From Acidobacteriota bacterium (GTDB lineage: Bacteria > Acidobacteriota > Vicinamibacteria > Vicinamibacterales > UBA8438): a stretch of 49,535 bases of DNA. A program made the position numbers and the translations under genes. The DNA is taken from positions 1 through 49,535 of the forward strand of contig JAPOVI010000147.1 of the NCBI GenBank assembly GCA_026708265.1. Reading direction: 5' to 3'. This document shows, piece by piece, positions 1 to 7,570 of this stretch. The notes under the pieces are model-generated. The model worked only from the letters and a program-made list of their open reading frames with translations, did not search any database and was not told the origin of the DNA. Every line of letters starts with the position of its first letter. Positions within the stretch are counted from its first letter, which is position 1.

Positions 1-516
1 GAGGCGCAGCCGGCCGCGCGGCCGGTTCCCCGCCGGTCGCGCGGGCGCCACCGGGGCACCCAGGAGGACGAGGCCCGACCGCGGCCGCACCTCAACCCGC
101 CGGTCGGCGACCGGTGAGAGGGCGCGGTTGATGAAGTCGAGCGGTACCCACCAGCGTCCGTCGAGCTGCCGGGGCGGCGAACCGAGCGAGACGAGCCGTC
201 CGCCGGCGGAGACCAGCCGCTCGCCGGCGGTCAGCAGGATCTCCCGCTGGCCGGCGCCGAGCGCCAGGGTGCCGGTGGCCGTGTCGTCGCGCAGGTCGAG
301 GTCGAGCAGCGCTGCGAGGGCCCGGAGCGGCACCATCCGCTGTCCCTCCACCTCGATCGACTCCAGGGGCTGTCGGGCGCCGGGGGAGACGAGGGTCAGC
401 GGCGGGGTGGGCGACTGCGCCGCGGCAGACGCCGGGGCGGCGAGCAACGCGAGCAGAGAGACGAGCAACCGCGTGATGGAGAGCGGGCGATCGCGTACGC
501 TCGACGGCAGGAGCAC
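1..516 (-). CDS. N-acetylmuramoyl-L-alanine amidase, N-terminal part (runs off left edge)
   Basis: An open frame of 172 codons reads leftward from a GTG at 516 to the window edge without a stop, so only the amino-terminal part is present. It begins with a clear signal peptide (basic start, then ITRLLVSLLALLAAPASA and a likely cut before AQSP), so the protein is exported. Residues about 35-150 look like a copper-amine-oxidase-like N-terminal domain: VPLRALAALLDL, a short beta-rich stretch, then RWWVPLDFINRAL. In Acidobacteriota this arrangement usually precedes a zinc-dependent amidase domain that cleaves the amide bond between muramic acid and the peptide stem. The catalytic domain is outside the window, so the enzyme name is an inference from that family architecture. 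An alternative is another exported protein carrying the same N-terminal domain. Confidence 0.6.
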   Translation of the reverse strand, partial: MLLPSSVRDRPLSITRLLVSLLALLAAPASAAAQSPTPPLTLVSPGARQPLESIEVEGQRMVPLRALAALLDLDLRDDTATGTLALGAGQREILLTAGERLVSAGGRLVSLGSPPRQLDGRWWVPLDFINRALSPVADRRVEVRPRSGLVLLGAPVAPARPAGNRPRGRLRL

Positions 517-692
517 CTGCCGCGATCATAGCATCCGCCGTGCTGCAGGCCGGCCGGCGGGCCGGACGCCTGCGTCATCACGGCCCACGACGCGCGGACG
601 GGGGAGGAGCTGTGGCGCCGACGGACCATTCCGGCTCCCGGGGAGCCGACCGCGCCGCACGCGGGCAGGCCGACGGTCTCCGCGGCGGGGCG

Positions 693-1379
693 ATGGTACG
701 CTGGGGCGTGGCACGGCGCGGCTCCCCGCAGATCGTCCCTTCGCCGGCCGAGGTCGCGCTGCAGGTGCTGTGGGACTACCTGCTCGTCGCCCGGCCGCCC
801 GCTCCCTCCGACGTCATCTTCGTCTTCGGCAGCCAGGACCTGGCGATGCCGGATCGGGCGGCGGAGCTCTACCGCGGCGGCCACGCGCCGGCGGTCCTCG
901 TGACGGGCGGCTTCGGCCGCATGACGCGCGGCGTCTTCGACCAGCCGGAGGCGCTGGTCTTCCGCGACCGGCTGCTCGCGGCCGGAGTCCCGGAGACGGC
1001 GATCGTGACGGAGACGGAGGCCGGCAACACCCTGGAGAACGTGCGCCTGGGGCTCGCTGCGCTCCGGCGGGCCGGCCGCCCCGCGAGATCGGCGCTCCTG
1101 GTCGCCAAGGGGTTCGTGACGCGGCGGGCGGAGGCGACCTTCGCCGTTCAGGCTCCGGACGTGCGCGTGCGCGCGTGCCCGCCGACCACGCGGCTCGCGG
1201 AGGCGATGGACCGCTCCCCCCAAGCCTACGCCGCCCGCCTGGTCGCGGAGATCGACCGCCTCGACCGCTACGGTGCCCGCGGCGACATCGCTCGCCAGCG
1301 GGTTCCGGAGGCCGTGCGAGACGCTGCGTGGCGCGTTCGGGCTACGCGGCGCCGGGAGGGCCTCACTCGTCGGGTCTGA
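693..1379 (+). CDS. YdcF-like DUF218 family protein
   Basis: A 228-residue protein of the DUF218/YdcF family. Visible family features are the early strand DVIFVFGSQD, the glycine turn LVTGGFG, and the conserved acidic/asparagine patch TETEAGNTLENV about 110 residues in, followed by LLVAKGFVTRRAEATF. Members have a Rossmann-like fold; some act in cell-envelope metabolism, but the substrate is not established for most, and none is assigned here. The frame is open further upstream to 540, but that stretch is arginine-rich low-quality sequence, so the ATG at 693 was chosen; a GTG at 708 is possible. No transmembrane segment is seen, which makes this a short soluble member. It is divergent from the amidase to its left and is not obviously part of the sigma-factor unit that follows. 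Confidence 0.75.
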   Translation: MVRWGVARRGSPQIVPSPAEVALQVLWDYLLVARPPAPSDVIFVFGSQDLAMPDRAAELYRGGHAPAVLVTGGFGRMTRGVFDQPEALVFRDRLLAAGVPETAIVTETEAGNTLENVRLGLAALRRAGRPARSALLVAKGFVTRRAEATFAVQAPDVRVRACPPTTRLAEAMDRSPQAYAARLVAEIDRLDRYGARGDIARQRVPEAVRDAAWRVRATRRREGLTRRV

Positions 1380-1536
1380 GAGGCCGGCCCTGCGCTCGGT
1401 CCGGATGTAACCGGGTTGGACGAGTCGTTGCCCAGCTTGCGACGGAGCCTCTTCACGTGTGTCGTCGAGCGCCGGCGGCTCGCGCGAGCACGGTCGTGCA
1501 CGATTCGCCGGTGCGTTCTACGATCCGTGCGGACGC

Positions 1537-2142
1537 ATGCCTGCCTTGCCCCGGAGCCCCGCTGAATCCGATCCGCGTTCGTCCGCCTCCGAAGGGCAGC
1601 TTCTGGAGAGCGCGCGGAGGGGGAGTCAGTCGGCCCTCGCAGCTCTGTTCACTCGCTACTCGCCCTGGCTCCGGAGATGGGCCCACGGGCGCCTGCCCCA
1701 GTGGGTGCGGGGCGCCCTCGACACCAGCGATCTGGTTCAGGACTCCCTCCACCGTACGCTCTCGCACCTCCCGCAGTTCGAGCCGGAGCACGCCGGAGCA
1801 TTGCGGGCCTACCTGCGGCGGGCAGTCGACAACCGGATCCGTGACGAGCTGCGGCGCGCGGCGTACCGTCGGAGCGTCGTTGCGCCGGACGACCCGCTTC
1901 GGCTTTCCGAGGAGGCCGCGCCGCAGTTCACGCAGCTCGTCGACGACGAGGCCTGGCGCCGTTACCTGGAGGGTCTGAAGCAACTGAACGCCCGTGACAG
2001 ACGGCTCATCGTCGGCCGCGCGGAACTCGGGTACAACTATCGCCAGCTCGCCTTCACGGAACGCTTGCCGACCGCCGAGGCGGCGCGCAAGGCGGTGCAG
2101 CGGGCGTTGGCACGGCTGCTCGGCGCGATGCCCCATCCCTAG
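1537..2142 (+). CDS. ECF-type RNA polymerase sigma factor (kinase-associated)
   Basis: A 201-residue sigma factor of the extracytoplasmic-function type. Region 2 is visible at about residues 20-90: a helix LLESARRGSQSALAALFTRY, then DTSDLVQDSLHRTL, the usual core-binding and -10-recognition segment. Region 4 lies at about residues 135-198 and ends in a helix-turn-helix of the form YNYRQLAFTERLPTAEAARKA. No extra C-terminal domain and no anti-sigma gene are seen. The next gene is a membrane Ser/Thr kinase, and sigma/kinase pairs of this kind are known in which the kinase phosphorylates the sigma factor in place of an anti-sigma (for example PknT-EcfP in Vibrio and PknS-EcfK in Xanthomonas). 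The frame is open to a GTG at 1459, but family homology begins after the ATG at 1537. A likely cognate promoter motif occurs three times downstream. Confidence 0.85.
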   Translation: MPALPRSPAESDPRSSASEGQLLESARRGSQSALAALFTRYSPWLRRWAHGRLPQWVRGALDTSDLVQDSLHRTLSHLPQFEPEHAGALRAYLRRAVDNRIRDELRRAAYRRSVVAPDDPLRLSEEAAPQFTQLVDDEAWRRYLEGLKQLNARDRRLIVGRAELGYNYRQLAFTERLPTAEAARKAVQRALARLLGAMPHP

Positions 2143-2310
2143 GAACGGCCGCCAGAATCGCCGACGTTGCAGGCGGTCGCGGCTGACAGCGCACGCTGGC
2201 GGCCCGATGCCAACCGGCCGGCCCTCGTCGCGCCCAGGGCCGGCGGAGCGCCGGCCGCCCCCTTGTGGATCGTCGCGCCCAAACCCGACGGGGCGGGTTG
2301 CGGGAATCCG

Positions 2311-2336
2311 TGTCCGGTTTCTCCCTCTCGTGCGTT
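2311..2336 (+). promoter_or_regulatory. Candidate ECF promoter, copy A (upstream of the kinase)
   Basis: TGTCCGGTTT at 2311-2320, twelve bases, then CGTT at 2333-2336. The same ten-base box and CGTT with identical spacing recur at 5172 and 7291. If TGTCCGG is the -35 element and CGTT the -10, the gap is 15 bases, in the range of ECF promoters. It lies in the 305-base gap between the sigma factor and the kinase, about 110 bases before the kinase ATG. Apart from this site, nothing else was recognised in that gap. Confidence 0.65.
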
Positions 2337-2447
2337 GCACCTCACATCCGGCGCCAGTTCTGGCCTGCGCCGCACGGCCCCCGCATGGGGTGCAAGCTTG
2401 CGACAAAGGGCGGGGCGACGACCGCTGGCCCTCTGGCTTGATACCGC

Positions 2448-5153
2448 ATGGGTAAGAAAGATCAGGACAAGGTAGTCGTCGATGCGATCGACGCTGTCAC
2501 ATCGAGCCGGGACGTGCACTGGGACCGGTGCGCGAGCCTCGTCCCGCCCGCGCGCCGAGGAGAGATCGAGAACCTCCGCGCGCTCTCGCAGGCCTTCGCG
2601 GCCCGTGCCGTCTCCGGCCGCGCGTCGGCCGGGGTGGCGTCGACTGCCTCCAACCCCTACGCCGGCCCCTTCGTACGCCGGCTCCTTGGTGCCATCGTCG
2701 CGATCGCCGCGCTCGAGGCGGCGGCGATGCTCCTGGTACTGCCGTGGGTATGGAACGAATACTACCGTGAGCATGGCGATCTGGCCGTCTTTCTGACGAC
2801 CTTGTTCGCCGGGCATGTGACGACTGCGTGCCTGCTCTTGCTGTCGGGACGACGTGAACGGCGGACTCGGCTCCTTGGCGCGTACTTCTTGTTGAAGGCT
2901 CCGTTCGCGGGTCTGCACATGATCGCCGCGTCGCTGTGGGAGATTCCGCCCGAAGTGGTCGAGGCTTTCCTGCTTGATCCGCCGGCGCCGGCCCGGTTGC
3001 TCGGCTACCTCTGCGTGCATTCGTTCCTGTTCGCGCCTGCGTTCATTTGGGCCTTCGCGGGCGAGTGCCCCCGGGTTCGTCGCCCGCTCCGGCTCGACGG
3101 CGTCCTGCATCGCATGGGCCCGGTCAGCGTGACGATCGGAGGCGTGACGTTCGCGGCGGGCGTCGTATCGGGCGAGTTCGGGGACCCGCGGTACGCGCCG
3201 GTCTTCGTGTTTGCGACCATGATCGTCGCGAACCTGTCCGCGCTCGCGGCGGTTGCCGTCGTCGGGCTGCGCGCGCTCTCGGCGCCGGTCGATGAAGCCA
3301 GGCGCGTCCTGCTGTTCGCCGGGGGGTTCCTGGTCTATCTGATATCGACCGTGGCGTACGACGTGCCCCGAGCGGCCCCGGCCGGATATTGGCTGGCCAA
3401 CTACGAGTGGACTTCGTCCGTCTGGTGGATTGCATTGACGCGCTTCCCCGGGGTGTTGCTGCTCTGGTACTCGGTGCTCGCGGTGCGCGTGCCCGATCTG
3501 CGCGAGGTGGTCCGGGTGTTCTACAGGCGGTTGCTCTTGCGCCGCCGCCTGCTCGCTGCGGCGGCGGCGTCGCCGTCGGCGGCACTGGGCTGGCTGGTGG
3601 CGATTCGTCCGGAGAGGACGGTGGGTGCCGTCGTCACGGACCCGCTGGTGCAGGTGCTTTTCGGGATGGCCGCCGCCATGCTGCTGGTGGTCGCCGTGCG
3701 CGAGCGGCTACTCAGACGGCTGGACGCCTGGGTCTACCCGGAAACGGCGGACCAGCGGGGAGCCCTCGCCGCCGCGACGGCGGCCCTGGCTCAAGCCTCA
3801 CAGACCAGGACGATCGGACGCATTCTGACCCGCACCGCAAACCACGGCTGCGGTTCGCCGGCCACGCTGCTCGTCCCGACCGATACGGAGATGGCCATGG
3901 GGGACTTCGCCGCGCCGTACGCCGCGATGGCGTCATTGTCGCGCGCGACCGCAATCGTCCACATGCTGGAGCGGGGCAGCGGGTCGTTGCGGGTCCATCC
4001 GGACGACGCAACGTCCATGTTCGAGTTGCTGCCGCAGACCGACGCGGCATGGGTCGTCGAAGCGGAGGCCGATGCCGTGGTGGCGGTGGTCGGTCCCGGC
4101 GCGCAGGTCATCGGCGTGCTGGTGGTCGGCCGGCGCTTCGACGACCGGATCGTGCGACCGGTCGACATCCCGTTCCTCGAAGCGCTGGCCTCTGCCGCCG
4201 GGCTGGCGCTCGCACGCCTGCGCTCGCTGAGCGCGCCGGCAGCCGGCTCGCTGGATGGCACCCCGGCACGCGCGTGCCCCGATTGTGGAACCCTGGCGCC
4301 GGGCGATCAGCCACGCGCCTGCGCCTGCGCCTCGGACTACGTCGACACGCAGGTGCCGGCGGTGCTGGCCGGCAAGTACCAACTGACGAGGCGCCTGGGA
4401 ACCGGGGGCACCGGTGAGGTGTATGTGGCCCGTGATGTCCGGCTTCAGCGGGACGTCGCGGTAAAGACGCTGGTCGGGGAGTCGGCACGGCGGCTCATGA
4501 CACTGCAGCCCGAGGCGTGGGCCATGGCGACGCTCGCGCATCCCGCCGCGGCACAGATCTACGGTATCGAGTTCTGGCGCGGCCGTTCGTTCCTCGTCGT
4601 CGAGTTCCTGGCCGGCGGGACGCTGGCGGATCGGCTTCGGCAGGGGCCGGTCCCGGAGTCACGGGCGATCGAGGTCATCGCCACCCTCGCGGACGCGCTC
4701 GCAGCCCTGCACGACGCGGGCTACCTGCATGGGGACATCAAGCCGAGCAACATCGGGTTCACGTCGGAAGGCTCGCCGAAACTGCTCGACTTCGGCCTGT
4801 CTCGCGAAGCGGATGATGTCGTCCTGGTGGGCGGCACGCCGCTGTACTCCTCGCCGGAGGTTCTCTCGGGCCGTCCGTCGGCGCAGGCCGACGACATCTG
4901 GTCGCTCTGCGTGGTCCTGTACGAGATGGTGGCGGGTCGACATCCCTTTGCCGACACGCGGGTCGACGAGGTGGCGGGCCGCATCCTCAGCCAACGCATT
5001 GACCACCATGCCCGACCGCAGGCAGGTGAGGAGCAACCGTCGCCCGCGCTTCGGTTCGCGGCCTCCGTGCTGACGGCCAGGCGTTCGTCGCGCCCGGCGA
5101 CGGCGCGCGCCTTGACCGACGCGCTTCGCCGGATGGTCGGACCGGGAGAATAG
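2448..5153 (+). CDS. Membrane-bound Ser/Thr protein kinase with sensor-like N-terminus
   Basis: A 901-residue protein with the kinase at the C-terminal end. Residues about 80-420 hold eight to ten hydrophobic segments, so this half is in the inner membrane. Residues about 430-595 are a soluble GAF-like region. At about 609-625 there is a small zinc-ribbon-like patch (CPDC then CAC). The kinase domain spans about 643-895: glycine loop LGTGGTGEVY, the VAIK-type lysine in VAVKTL, catalytic loop HGDIKPSN near residue 760, DFG in LLDFGLSRE near 781, and GTPLYSSPE. The catalytic loop has HGD, not HRD, which makes it a non-RD kinase; the catalytic Asp, Asn and metal-binding DFG are intact, so activity is likely. 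Its place directly after an ECF sigma gene suggests that it controls that sigma factor by phosphorylation. The ligand sensed is unknown. Confidence 0.88.
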   Translation: MGKKDQDKVVVDAIDAVTSSRDVHWDRCASLVPPARRGEIENLRALSQAFAARAVSGRASAGVASTASNPYAGPFVRRLLGAIVAIAALEAAAMLLVLPWVWNEYYREHGDLAVFLTTLFAGHVTTACLLLLSGRRERRTRLLGAYFLLKAPFAGLHMIAASLWEIPPEVVEAFLLDPPAPARLLGYLCVHSFLFAPAFIWAFAGECPRVRRPLRLDGVLHRMGPVSVTIGGVTFAAGVVSGEFGDPRYAPVFVFATMIVANLSALAAVAVVGLRALSAPVDEARRVLLFAGGFLVYLISTVAYDVPRAAPAGYWLANYEWTSSVWWIALTRFPGVLLLWYSVLAVRVPDLREVVRVFYRRLLLRRRLLAAAAASPSAALGWLVAIRPERTVGAVVTDPLVQVLFGMAAAMLLVVAVRERLLRRLDAWVYPETADQRGALAAATAALAQASQTRTIGRILTRTANHGCGSPATLLVPTDTEMAMGDFAAPYAAMASLSRATAIVHMLERGSGSLRVHPDDATSMFELLPQTDAAWVVEAEADAVVAVVGPGAQVIGVLVVGRRFDDRIVRPVDIPFLEALASAAGLALARLRSLSAPAAGSLDGTPARACPDCGTLAPGDQPRACACASDYVDTQVPAVLAGKYQLTRRLGTGGTGEVYVARDVRLQRDVAVKTLVGESARRLMTLQPEAWAMATLAHPAAAQIYGIEFWRGRSFLVVEFLAGGTLADRLRQGPVPESRAIEVIATLADALAALHDAGYLHGDIKPSNIGFTSEGSPKLLDFGLSREADDVVLVGGTPLYSSPEVLSGRPSAQADDIWSLCVVLYEMVAGRHPFADTRVDEVAGRILSQRIDHHARPQAGEEQPSPALRFAASVLTARRSSRPATARALTDALRRMVGPGE

Positions 5154-5171
5154 CCCGCCCTCCGGATGCCG

Positions 5172-5197
5172 TGTCCGGTTTCGGCTCCTCATACGTT
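5172..5197 (+). promoter_or_regulatory. Candidate ECF promoter, copy B (upstream of the dioxygenase)
   Basis: TGTCCGGTTT at 5172-5181, a twelve-base spacer, and CGTT at 5194-5197, identical in layout to copies A and C. The spacer differs from the other copies (cggctcctcata), while the two boxes are unchanged, which is the pattern expected of a selected promoter. The site begins 18 bases after the kinase stop codon and ends 38 bases before the dioxygenase ATG, an ideal distance for a promoter of that gene. Confidence 0.7.
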
Positions 5198-5235
5198 ATG
5201 CCCCACAAACGCGAGGAGCGGAAGCGAGGAACGTC

Positions 5236-6561
5236 ATGGACTTCGGCAGTCTGGTCTACGACCGCCCGGAGCTGGGCAAGTTCAGGGTGCATCGTCTCGG
5301 CGTGGTGTCGCCTGAGATCTACGAGTTGGAACGGCGCCGTATCTTTGACCGGTGCTGGCTCTACCTGGGACACGAGTCGGAGGTGCCGGAACCCGGCGAC
5401 TACGCCCGGCGAGTGGTGGCCGAGCGCCCGCTGTTCTTCGTTCGCAACCGGGAGGGCGACCTGCGCGTTTTCCACAATACGTGCCCCCATCGGGGCGCCC
5501 TCGTCTGCCGAACCGACCGCGGCAACGCCCAGGTGTTCCAGTGTTTCTACCACTCCTGGAGCTTCGACGCGTCAGGTGCGCTGATCGGCGTGCCGGACAT
5601 CGACGGGTACGGTCCCGGTTTCGAGCTCGCCGAGATGGGGCTGCGTTCGCCGCGGTTCGACAGCTACCGGGGCTTCGTATTCGTCTGTTTCGAGCGCGAA
5701 ACCGAACCTCTCCGTGATTATCTGGCCGGGGCCCTCGATTACCTCGATTTGGTGGTCGATCAGGACGCTGGCGGGATGCGGGTCATTCCCGGCTCCAACC
5801 GCTACAGCATCAAGGCCAACTGGAAGCTGCTCGCCGAGAACAGCGTCGACGGCTATCACCTGCCGGCCCTGCACCGATCCTTCTTCAACTACGTGGCGGG
5901 CACCGCCAAGGCCGGCGGGCGCACCGCGAAGGGTGACGGCAACCGACGAGGGTTTGGCCGTTCCCTCGGCAACGGGCACGGGGTGATGGAGAATGACGCC
6001 TTGTACGGGCGGCCCATCGCCCTGTGGCATCCCAGTTTCGGCGAGGAGGCCCGCGCCGAGATCCAGAGCGTCAAGGACGAGCTCACCGCCCGCCACGGCC
6101 GCAACAAGGCGCTGCGAATGTGCGAAAAATCCCGCAACTTGTTGATCTTCCCCAATTTGATCATCAACGACATAATGGCCGTCACCATCCGGGTGTTCCA
6201 GCCCACAGGCCCCGCCAGCATGGACGTGACGGCGTGGGAGCTTGCGCCCGCCGGGGAAGCCGGGATCAGGCTGCGCCGCCGACTCGATTCGTTCCTGACG
6301 TTCCTTGGACCGGGCGGGTTCGCCACGCCGGACGACGTCGAGGTCCTGGAATCCTGCCAGCACGGATTCCGCTCCGGCGGCGTCAAGTGGTCGGATGTCT
6401 CCCGGGGGTTGCACCGCGAGCCGCGGGGCAACGACGAGTTGCAGATGCGATGCTTCTGGCGGCGCTGGCAATCGCTGATCGCCGATACGCCGCACGTCGA
6501 GCGGTACGAACGGGGGCTCCCCCCCGGCGCGGTCCCGGAAGCGATCCCTTCCCCTGAATGA
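5236..6561 (+). CDS. Rieske ring-hydroxylating dioxygenase, alpha (large) subunit
   Basis: A 441-residue catalytic subunit of a Rieske non-heme iron oxygenase, the enzymes that insert both atoms of O2 into an aromatic ring. The Rieske 2Fe-2S ligands are C83 and H85 in CPHRGA and C103 and H106 in CFYHSW. The mononuclear iron site is shown by D205, H208 and H213 in NSVDGYHLPALH; the third ligand is probably an Asp in TPDDVEVLES near residue 366. Length is normal for the family. The start is the ATG at 5236 with a GAGGA element just upstream. The beta subunit follows with an ATGA overlap. No ferredoxin or reductase gene is nearby, so electrons must come from a system encoded elsewhere. The substrate cannot be told from sequence alone; benzoate-, cumate- or biphenyl-type acids are possible. 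Confidence 0.9.
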   Translation: MDFGSLVYDRPELGKFRVHRLGVVSPEIYELERRRIFDRCWLYLGHESEVPEPGDYARRVVAERPLFFVRNREGDLRVFHNTCPHRGALVCRTDRGNAQVFQCFYHSWSFDASGALIGVPDIDGYGPGFELAEMGLRSPRFDSYRGFVFVCFERETEPLRDYLAGALDYLDLVVDQDAGGMRVIPGSNRYSIKANWKLLAENSVDGYHLPALHRSFFNYVAGTAKAGGRTAKGDGNRRGFGRSLGNGHGVMENDALYGRPIALWHPSFGEEARAEIQSVKDELTARHGRNKALRMCEKSRNLLIFPNLIINDIMAVTIRVFQPTGPASMDVTAWELAPAGEAGIRLRRRLDSFLTFLGPGGFATPDDVEVLESCQHGFRSGGVKWSDVSRGLHREPRGNDELQMRCFWRRWQSLIADTPHVERYERGLPPGAVPEAIPSPE

Positions 6562-7145
6562 CGGAGCCGGCCGAATGGACCGGCGGCGAGAGGAGCCTGC
6601 CGAGCATGGCGATCCCACCCGTTCAGGACCGGCCGTTCGGGTCCGGACTTCCGGCCACCGCCGCTTCTCTGCTGCTGCAGCACGAAGTCGAGCAGTTGCT
6701 GTATCTGGAGGCCCGGCTCCTGGACGACTGGAATCTGAACGCCTGGCTGAAACTGTACACGCCGGACGCGCGCTACGTCGTGCCGACGACCGACCTGCCC
6801 GAGGGCGACCCGCGGTGCGACCTCGTGTTCATCGACGACAACCATGACCGGATGGAGGCGCGGGTCGTCCGGCTGCAGAGCCGCCACGCCTATCGCGAGT
6901 ATCCCTGGTCGCGGACCCGCCGTTTCATCGCCAACGTTATGGTGACGGCGGTGGTAGGCGACGAGATCGACGCCACCGCCGCCGTGGCCGTCTGGCGATT
7001 CCGCGCGGGCGAGTCCGCTTCCTACGTGGGCCGTTACGACGTGCGCCTGCGCCGGGTGGACGGGCGCCTGCGCCTGTGCGACAAGCGCGCCATCCTGGAC
7101 CACGAGGCCCTGTCCGACCACGGCGCGTTGAGCATCATCCTCTGA
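6558..7145 (+). CDS. Ring-hydroxylating dioxygenase, beta (small) subunit
   Basis: A 195-residue protein with the cystatin-like (SnoaL/NTF2) fold of dioxygenase beta subunits. Typical features are the early helix VEQLLYLEARLLDDWNLNAW, then LYTPDARYVVP, the charged turn DDNHDRMEARVVRL, the segment SRTRRFIANV and the C-terminal DKRAILDHEAL. It supplies the structural partner of the catalytic alpha subunit, normally in an alpha3-beta3 hexamer. Its ATG overlaps the alpha-subunit TGA by four bases, so the two are translationally coupled and share promoter B. A second ATG at residue 17 (MAIPP) is an alternative start; the first was kept because of the coupling. Nothing unusual in length or composition. 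Confidence 0.88.
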   Translation: MTEPAEWTGGERSLPSMAIPPVQDRPFGSGLPATAASLLLQHEVEQLLYLEARLLDDWNLNAWLKLYTPDARYVVPTTDLPEGDPRCDLVFIDDNHDRMEARVVRLQSRHAYREYPWSRTRRFIANVMVTAVVGDEIDATAAVAVWRFRAGESASYVGRYDVRLRRVDGRLRLCDKRAILDHEALSDHGALSIIL

Positions 7146-7150
7146 CGGCG

Positions 7151-7272
7151 CATCCAAGCCGAGCAATATCCGGTTTACATCGGACGGCTCGCCGAAGCTG
7201 CTCGACTCGCGCCCGGCGACGGCGCGCGGCGTGGCCGACGCGCTGCGCCGGATGGTCGCGCCGGAAGAGTAG
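7151..7272 (+). pseudogene. Remnant of a second Ser/Thr kinase gene (internal deletion)
   Basis: In frame, this stretch reads SKPSNIRFTSDGSPKLLD joined directly to SRPATARGVADALRRMVAPEE and a stop. The first part matches the catalytic-loop region of the kinase at 2448 (IKPSNIGFTSEGSPKLLD) and the second matches its last residues (SRPATARALTDALRRMVGPGE). Relative to that gene, 297 bases (99 codons, in frame) are missing between the two parts, and everything before the catalytic loop is gone. The similarity continues past the stop into a copy of the promoter box. This is most simply a decayed tandem duplicate of the kinase. No start codon or ribosome site is seen, so it is not a gene. Confidence 0.8.
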
Positions 7273-7290
7273 CCCGCCCCGCTGATGGCC

Positions 7291-7316
7291 TGTCCGGTTT
7301 CCGCTTCCCGTGCGTT
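7291..7316 (+). promoter_or_regulatory. Candidate ECF promoter, copy C (upstream of the LuxR-type regulator)
   Basis: TGTCCGGTTT at 7291-7300, twelve bases, CGTT at 7313-7316. It follows the stop codon of the kinase remnant just as copy B follows the stop of the intact kinase. The next gene start, at 7571, is about 255 bases away, so the transcript would have a long leader unless an upstream in-frame start (for example the ATG at 7361) is used. No other gene was found in that leader. Confidence 0.6.
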
Positions 7317-7570
7317 GTTCCTCGCAAGAGGCTCCCGGGGGGACCGTCCGCGCGGCAGGAATGGCAGGCATTGACGATTTCAGCCTCGTGGAGCTGTTCA
7401 CGACGCCTGGAGTCCGACGCCTCGTGAGCGCTCCGGAACGGACGAGATCGGCCACTGCGTGCCTCAGTACCGGAGGGAAGCTCCGAGCGACCGATCGCCG
7501 CAGTGGGCCGGGTCGAATGGCGACCCCACCCGTCGCATGGCGGGCGCGGTGTCGTGAAGGGAAGAACGGT

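Noticed and set aside
1390..1450. A possible fourth ECF box upstream of the sigma gene (TGTAACCGGG near 1407, CGTT near 1427)
   Set aside because: The -35-like part does not match TGTCCGGTTT and the spacing is two bases short.
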